7,193 nt of DNA from Crocinitomicaceae bacterium. Its GTDB lineage: Bacteria > Bacteroidota > Bacteroidia > Flavobacteriales_D > Parvicellaceae. The stretch's first letter is position 1. Each line of letters opens with the position of its first letter. Below the pieces are notes generated by a model. The model searched no databases, was not told the origin of the DNA, and was given only the letters and a program-made list of their open reading frames with translations. The stretch spans positions 1-7,193 of the forward strand of contig PBXW01000077.1 of assembly GCA_002727735.1 (NCBI GenBank), read 5' to 3'. Shown here piece by piece: positions 1 to 6,200 of the stretch. A program made the position numbers and the translations under genes.

Positions 1-2
1 TT

Positions 3-239
3 TACGGTAACTCCAATTCTCAATCCAATTTCCAACTAAGAAGATTTGACCCATTCAATTGGAACAATGGTTCTGCTAATTCAACTTGGTACAATTATGA
101 TGCGAGTAATGTGGGTGATTGGTTTTCAACAGGAAATTCAAACACATCACTATATGTAGGTTTTGGTAATGATAATCAACAAGGAGATTTTATCCGTGTA
201 TTCACTAGATCATTTGTATGTACAGGTTCAATAAACGGA
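3..239 (+). other. C-terminal tail of an unrecognised upstream domain
   Basis: The first 79 residues of the open frame are rich in Asn, Ser, Gly, Trp, Tyr and Phe and do not follow the Ig-like repeat pattern. They include [24 protein letters not shown] and FIRVFTRSF, followed by a Cys at about 219. The aromatic and Gly/Asn mix resembles the end of a beta-sandwich binding domain, but I cannot assign a family. The passage into the first Ig-like repeat is at about base 240. Because other heads in this protein sit inside Ig-like repeats, this may be the end of another inserted domain, but the host's first half would lie upstream. Confidence 0.4.
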
Positions 240-3200
240 GCTGCTGATGATTATTCCATTTGTAGAGATGCTACAGCTCAGCTGTCGGTAGATACTATTA
301 TGCCTGGTTATACATACTCTTGGTTGCCAACTACAGGACTATCAAATCCAAATATTCACAATCCAGTTGCTACGGTATCTACAAACACTACATATACTGT
401 TACGGCAACAAATACCTATTGTATTTACACTGATACAGTTGGTATTTCAATTTTACAAACACCAACTGTGAATGTAGGTCCTGACACTGCTTATTGCGAG
501 GGGGACGCTATAAACATTGATGCCAACGTGACTTCACCTTATTCTAATGCTAGTCTAACCCATTTATGGACAACCAATGCTGTATTAGATACTTCTAATT
601 GGGTTTCTTATACTACTGAAGATGTTTCTATAACTGGTTCAAGTGGAACAGATCACATTGGTGATTATATATTGACAGTTACAAATCCTCTAGGATGTTC
701 GTCATCTGATACCACATTCATTAATGTAAATAGTATTTTTGTTTTTGCAGCTGCTAATAGTGCAACCATATGCAAAGGACAATCAACCGTAATTACAGCA
801 AATGGGGCAGACACTTATACTTGGACACCTGGTGGTACATTAAGCGATTCTTTGGTGACCAATCCAACAGCAAGTCCACCATCTACTACTACTTATTTGG
901 TTACAGGAACACAAACAGCTACTGGTTGTACGGCATCATTTCCTGTTACCGTTACTATTGATTGTATAGATACGGATGGGGATGGAATTACGGATGATAA
1001 CGATATTGATGATGATAACGATGGAATTACGGATGTGGAAGAAGGTTTTGATTGTGCAACTCCTTCTAGAAATATATATGGAGAATGGATAGGAAGTGAC
1101 ACATTGAAGTGGAGTGATCATTATAGCCCTGGAAATACTAATGCAAATTCTGGCGATGATCCAGTTGCTACTAATCCGGTCATTAATATTAATGGAACTC
1201 AAATTACCTTGTCTAGGTCTACTTCAGGAGTCCTTTCAAATAGTTCCATTACAGAAGAATACAGAATTAATCAATACGAACCGCCTGATAATAACAATGC
1301 AGATCAAGTAGTTTACAACATTTACCAGTTAGCATCTTCAAACGGGGTTTCAAGCCATACTTTTACCTTTGATCCTCCAGTCTATAATTTAGCTTTTGAT
1401 CTTCACGATGTTGACCAAGAGAATAATAAATGGAAAGATTATTGTGTTTTTACTATAACAACTAGCGATGGGAATGTTCATAACCTTAGTGCTTCTGAAT
1501 ATACCAAAGCGTCACAGACTTATATTACGCCAAATACATTTGAAGGAGCATCGCCTATACTTCAAAACAATGGAGATGATATTTCCATTAATGGATTAAA
1601 AAATTACATATCATCTATTAAATTAGAATATTCTAATACTGAACCTCCAACAAGTTCTTCTCAGGTAGTGAGTTTTAGTAATATGGTATTCTGTCCAACT
1701 AGAGATACAGATCAAGATGGAATTCCAGATCATTTAGATGTGGATGCCGATAATGATGGTATTTACGATGTGGTTGAAGGGGGTGATGGTGCTCAAGACA
1801 CTAACAATGATGGTGTAATTGATAGCAACGATACTGGATTTACGGATGCTGACAGCGATGGAATGGCGGATAATGCGGAAGCTACTGCTCCAATTGATAC
1901 GGATGGAGATAATATTGGCGATTTTCTTGAAATTGATTCAGATGGGGATGGATGTACGGATTTAGTTGAAGCTGGTTACACAGATGGTGAGGGAGATGGA
2001 ATTCTTGGAAGCAGCCCTGTTACAGTTAATGCAGTTGGTAAAGTAACTAGTGGAACGGATGGATATACAAATCCACTAGATAACGATGGAAACAGCACTT
2101 ATGACTTTCAAGAGGTAAATGGTAATCTTTCATCTACTGTTGATACAGTAGCTTGTCAAAGCTTAACTTGGAATGGTAATACTTACACAAGTAGTGGTAC
2201 TTATTACTGGTATAGTGAAAGTCCTGGTGGAGGATGCGATAGTGTAGTTACCTTAAATTTAATTCTTAGAGCTGATTCTGTTAGTGTAACAGCATCTCCT
2301 GAATTAATTTGTTCGGGTAGTTCTACTACATTAACTGCTAGTGGTGGATCAGCATACTCATGGAATACTGGAGAAACCACAACTAGTATCACAGTAAGCC
2401 CATCGGATACTACAACCTACTCCGTACAAATTCAGCAGCATGCTACATGTACAGCTACAATACCAATAACAGTAAACACTATTAATCTTCCAACTGTAAA
2501 TGCTGGTAATGATCAAGCTATATGTATAGGTTCCAGTGCAAATTTTTCAGCTAGTGGAGCATCAACATATCTGTGGACACCTACAGCTACATTAAGTGAT
2601 TCGGCTATTTTTAATCCAGTTGCTAGTCCTACTGTTAATACTACTTACATTGTTGAAGGAACAGATGCTAATGGGTGTACTAATACTGATACATTAGAAG
2701 TAACTATTAATTCATTACCAACTGTTACAGCAGGAACGGATTTTTCACTTTGTATAGGTGAATCAGGACAGCTAAATGGATCAGGTGCAACTAATTATAG
2801 CTGGTCACCCACTTCTGGTTTAAGTAATCCAAATATTAATAACCCTACTGTAATAGTTTCGGCTAATCAAACTTATACTTTAACTGGAACTGATGCAAAT
2901 GGGTGTAGCAATACGGACTCAATTACAATAACAGCAAAGTCGGTTCCTGGACTTAATGTCACCGCTCTCCCAGCTATCATTTGTAATGGGTCTTCATCCA
3001 TAGCATATGCCTCTGCTGGGGATGGGCAGTTTACTTATTTGTGGAACGATGGTTCTACCACACAATCCTTAAACGTTACCCCCACAGTTACTACTACATA
3101 TAGCGTTACAGTTACAGGACCAAATGGATGTTCAAGTAATGGCTCTGTGACTATTACCGTAGAGCCTAACAATTTGACAGCTGATATTGGTGGTGATAGA

Positions 3201-6200
3201 GCATTATGTTTGGGAGATAGTTTAAATTTTGATGCTCTTATTACTGGTTGTACCCCTTCAACTACCATAAATAGCGAATTGTTTTCAAGTTCTTCTTATG
3301 GTACAAGTCGAACTAGTTTTTCTTCTACACCAACTGGTTTTTGGCAAAATGTAAGTGGTGATGATGAACAATGGTTTGGAGAGAGTGATGCAACAAGCAC
3401 TAGTGGCACAGGTCCCAATGGTCCAAACTCAGGGAATGATTACATATATTATGAAGGAGATAGAGGAGTTACTAATGATGTGGCTTATTTAGAGTCAGGT
3501 ACCATTTCATCAACAAATGTGGTAGTAGATTTCTACTACTTCATGTATGGATACCAAATGGGAACTCTTGCGCTACAATATTACGATGGTACTTTTTGGA
3601 ATACCATTTGGTCCAGATCAGGGCAGCAACAAACTTCAAGTGCTGCAGCTTGGATAAACCAGGAAATTGATCTATCTGGTTACGCAGTTACCAAATTACG
3701 ATTTATTGCCACCAAAGGTTCAGGTAATAGATCTGATATTGCATTAGACGACATTACGGTGACTGACCCTGGAAGTGGTTGTGTATTTACATGGACCACT
3801 AATTCTTCTAACGGAACTTCAGGATGGAGTGCTACGGATACTGAAGATATTATTGCTACTCCTTCTGTTACTTCAAATTATGCTGGACAATATTATTTAA
3901 AAGTTGAGAATTCTATTGGTTGTGAGGCTTTTGATACGGCATCCATAACTGTTAATCCGGTACCAACAGCTAATGCGGGTAATGATGTAACTATTTGTGA
4001 AGGTTCAAACACCCAACTTTCTGCATCAGGAGCAGTGAATTATTCCTGGTCGCCAATTACTGGCCTAAGTAATCCTTCTGTAAACGATCCTATTGCAAGC
4101 CCTTCAGTAACAACTACATATTCTGTAACTGCTACGAATTCGTTTGGGTGTCCTGATACCGATCAGGTTACCGTAAATGTTATTCCTTATGCTGTAAGTG
4201 TAAGTAACGATACTACCATTTGTTCTACGGATGTCATTTCTTTGACAGCATCTGGTGCTGTCTCTTATGTTTGGAGTACAACCGAAACCACTCCAACAAT
4301 ATCGGTAAGTCCTACAACCGAAACCACATATACAGTAGTGGCCACAGACAGTTACGGATGTCTAAGTACAGACTCTATTTTAGTTAGTGTTAATCAACTT
4401 CCAAATGTCGTCCTCAATTCTGGAAATGATACTACCATTTGTGTTAATGACTCTATCTCACTTACTGTCACTGGTGCTTATAGTTATTCATGGAATGTAG
4501 GCACACCAAATACGGTTTCTAATCAAAATTTGGAGGCTCACTGGAAAATGGATGAAAATTCAGGAATTATTGCCTATGATTCTTCAGGAAATTCCAGAAA
4601 TGGTGCAATTTCAGGAGCTACTTGGACAACGGGTAAATTAGGTGCTGCATTGTCTTTTGATGGAGTTGATGATGAAGTTGTAATAACTGGCTATAAAGGA
4701 GTCTTAGGAACTACTCCTAGAACAATTTCAGCATGGATCAGAACTTCAAAACACGGGGTTATAGCTTATTATGGTGGAACTAATCAAAATGGGGGAAGAT
4801 GGGGACTTAGAACACAAGGAAGTAACGGACAAAGTGGAGCAATTAGGGTAGAAGTAGATAATGGATATGTTGTTGGTTCAACTGTAGTAACTGATAATAT
4901 GTGGCATCATGTTTGTGCAGTTTTACCCAATGGACAAACAAATGTTGATCAGGTTTTATTATATGTTGATGGTCAACTAGAATCTTATTCTGCTCAAAAT
5001 AGCGAACCAATTAATACACTTTCCATTAATGATTTTAAAATTGGTAATGACCACATCAACAGATATTTTGAAGGTTTAATCGATGATTTAAGATTCTATA
5101 GCAGAGCTCTTACCATTGATGAGATAAACACCCTTCCAGGTTTGCCTCAATCAGCTTCTTTTACTCCCACATCTAACACCGAAGTAATTGTCATTGGTAC
5201 GGACACCAATGGGTGCCAAAATTCTGATACTATAACTATTAATGTTAATCCTTTGCCAAGTGTGAGTGCTGGAAATGATACCACTGTATGTTTTGGGTCA
5301 AGCTTTAATTTATCAGCTTCTGGCGCATCAAATTATTTGTGGACACCAACATCTACACTAAGTGATTCCACTATTGCGAATCCTGTTGCTGTACCAACTA
5401 CGAATACTTCATATGTGGTTTCTGGTACGGATGCCATTGGATGTACAAATACCGATACAGTTAGTGTTACCGTCAACACTCTACCTCTTCTTTCTTTGCA
5501 AAACGATACATCAATTTGTACTGGCGATACCATTACCCTTACTGTTTCTGGTGCTTCAACATACCTATGGAACACAGGAGCCACAACCACTTCAATTACA
5601 ATAAGTCCTTCTACCACCACTACTTATTCCGTAACGGGAACAGATGCTAATGGATGTATTAAAACAGATTCAGTTGTCATTACGGTAAATAGCTTGCCTA
5701 TCATATCTATAAATAGTGGGGTTGATGCCGAAATTTGTTTAGGTCAAAGCACTAACCTTACTGCAGCTGGTGGCAGTACATACGTTTGGTCTTCTGGTGC
5801 CACATCAACTTCTATCAGTGTTTCGCCAACAGATACCACCAATTATTCGGTCATTGGTACGGATGCCAATGGTTGTATTGGGTACGATACCGTCAGTGTA
5901 ATTGTAAATCCATTGCCTGTTGTATTTGCAGGAAATGATACAGCTTATTGTGCTGGTGATAGCGTGACCTTGTCTGGATTTGGAGCGTCTTCTTATACTT
6001 GGAATAATGGAGTAGTGAATGGAGTTCCTTTTATACCTACACCTCCATCTGTTGTAGATACTATTATTAACCATGATTTTGAAAGCAGTGCTCACGGATG
6101 GTCTAACACTAACTCTCAAAATGGTTCCTATTGGCAACGTTCTAGCTCTCTTGGTAACTTTGCATCTGGAAACAACAGCAACTATGCAGTCATATTACGC

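Noticed and set aside
300..302. In-frame ATG as a possible gene start
   Set aside because: It falls inside the first Ig-like repeat, between its first Cys and its central Trp. There is no signal peptide after it, and coding sequence continues upstream.
770..961. Short + strand open frames in other frames (770-961, 1114-1311, 5362-5604, 6073-6255)
   Set aside because: They overlap the long frame completely, have no domain, and show compositions (Tyr/Arg- or Leu/Ile-rich) typical of out-of-frame reading.
893..1202. Overlapping minus-strand open frames at 893-1102 and 936-1202
   Set aside because: They are antisense to the TSP3 motifs; the repetitive Asp-rich codons yield Ser/Ile-rich nonsense in reverse.
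4530..5135. A glycoside hydrolase instead of a binding domain
   Set aside because: The concanavalin-A-like fold is shared with some glucanases, but no ExDxE-type catalytic motif is visible and all landmarks are those of the LamG binding type.
5333..5620. Minus-strand open frame of 95 codons, and similar ones at 2204-2392 and 3035-3268
   Set aside because: All are antisense to Ig-like repeats. They arise from the repeated Thr/Ser/Pro codons of the sense strand, which read as Val/Gly/Ser-type residues in reverse.
240..5912. Tandem DNA repeat or CRISPR-like array
   Set aside because: The periodicity is at the protein level only. Unit DNA sequences differ throughout and there are no identical repeats with unique spacers.
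5805..6137. 110-codon open frame on the minus strand
   Set aside because: It lies wholly antisense to the continuous + frame, across the junction between an Ig-like repeat and the MAM-like insert. Its translation is rich in Arg, Ile and Ser with no recognisable domain. It is a shadow of biased codon use.
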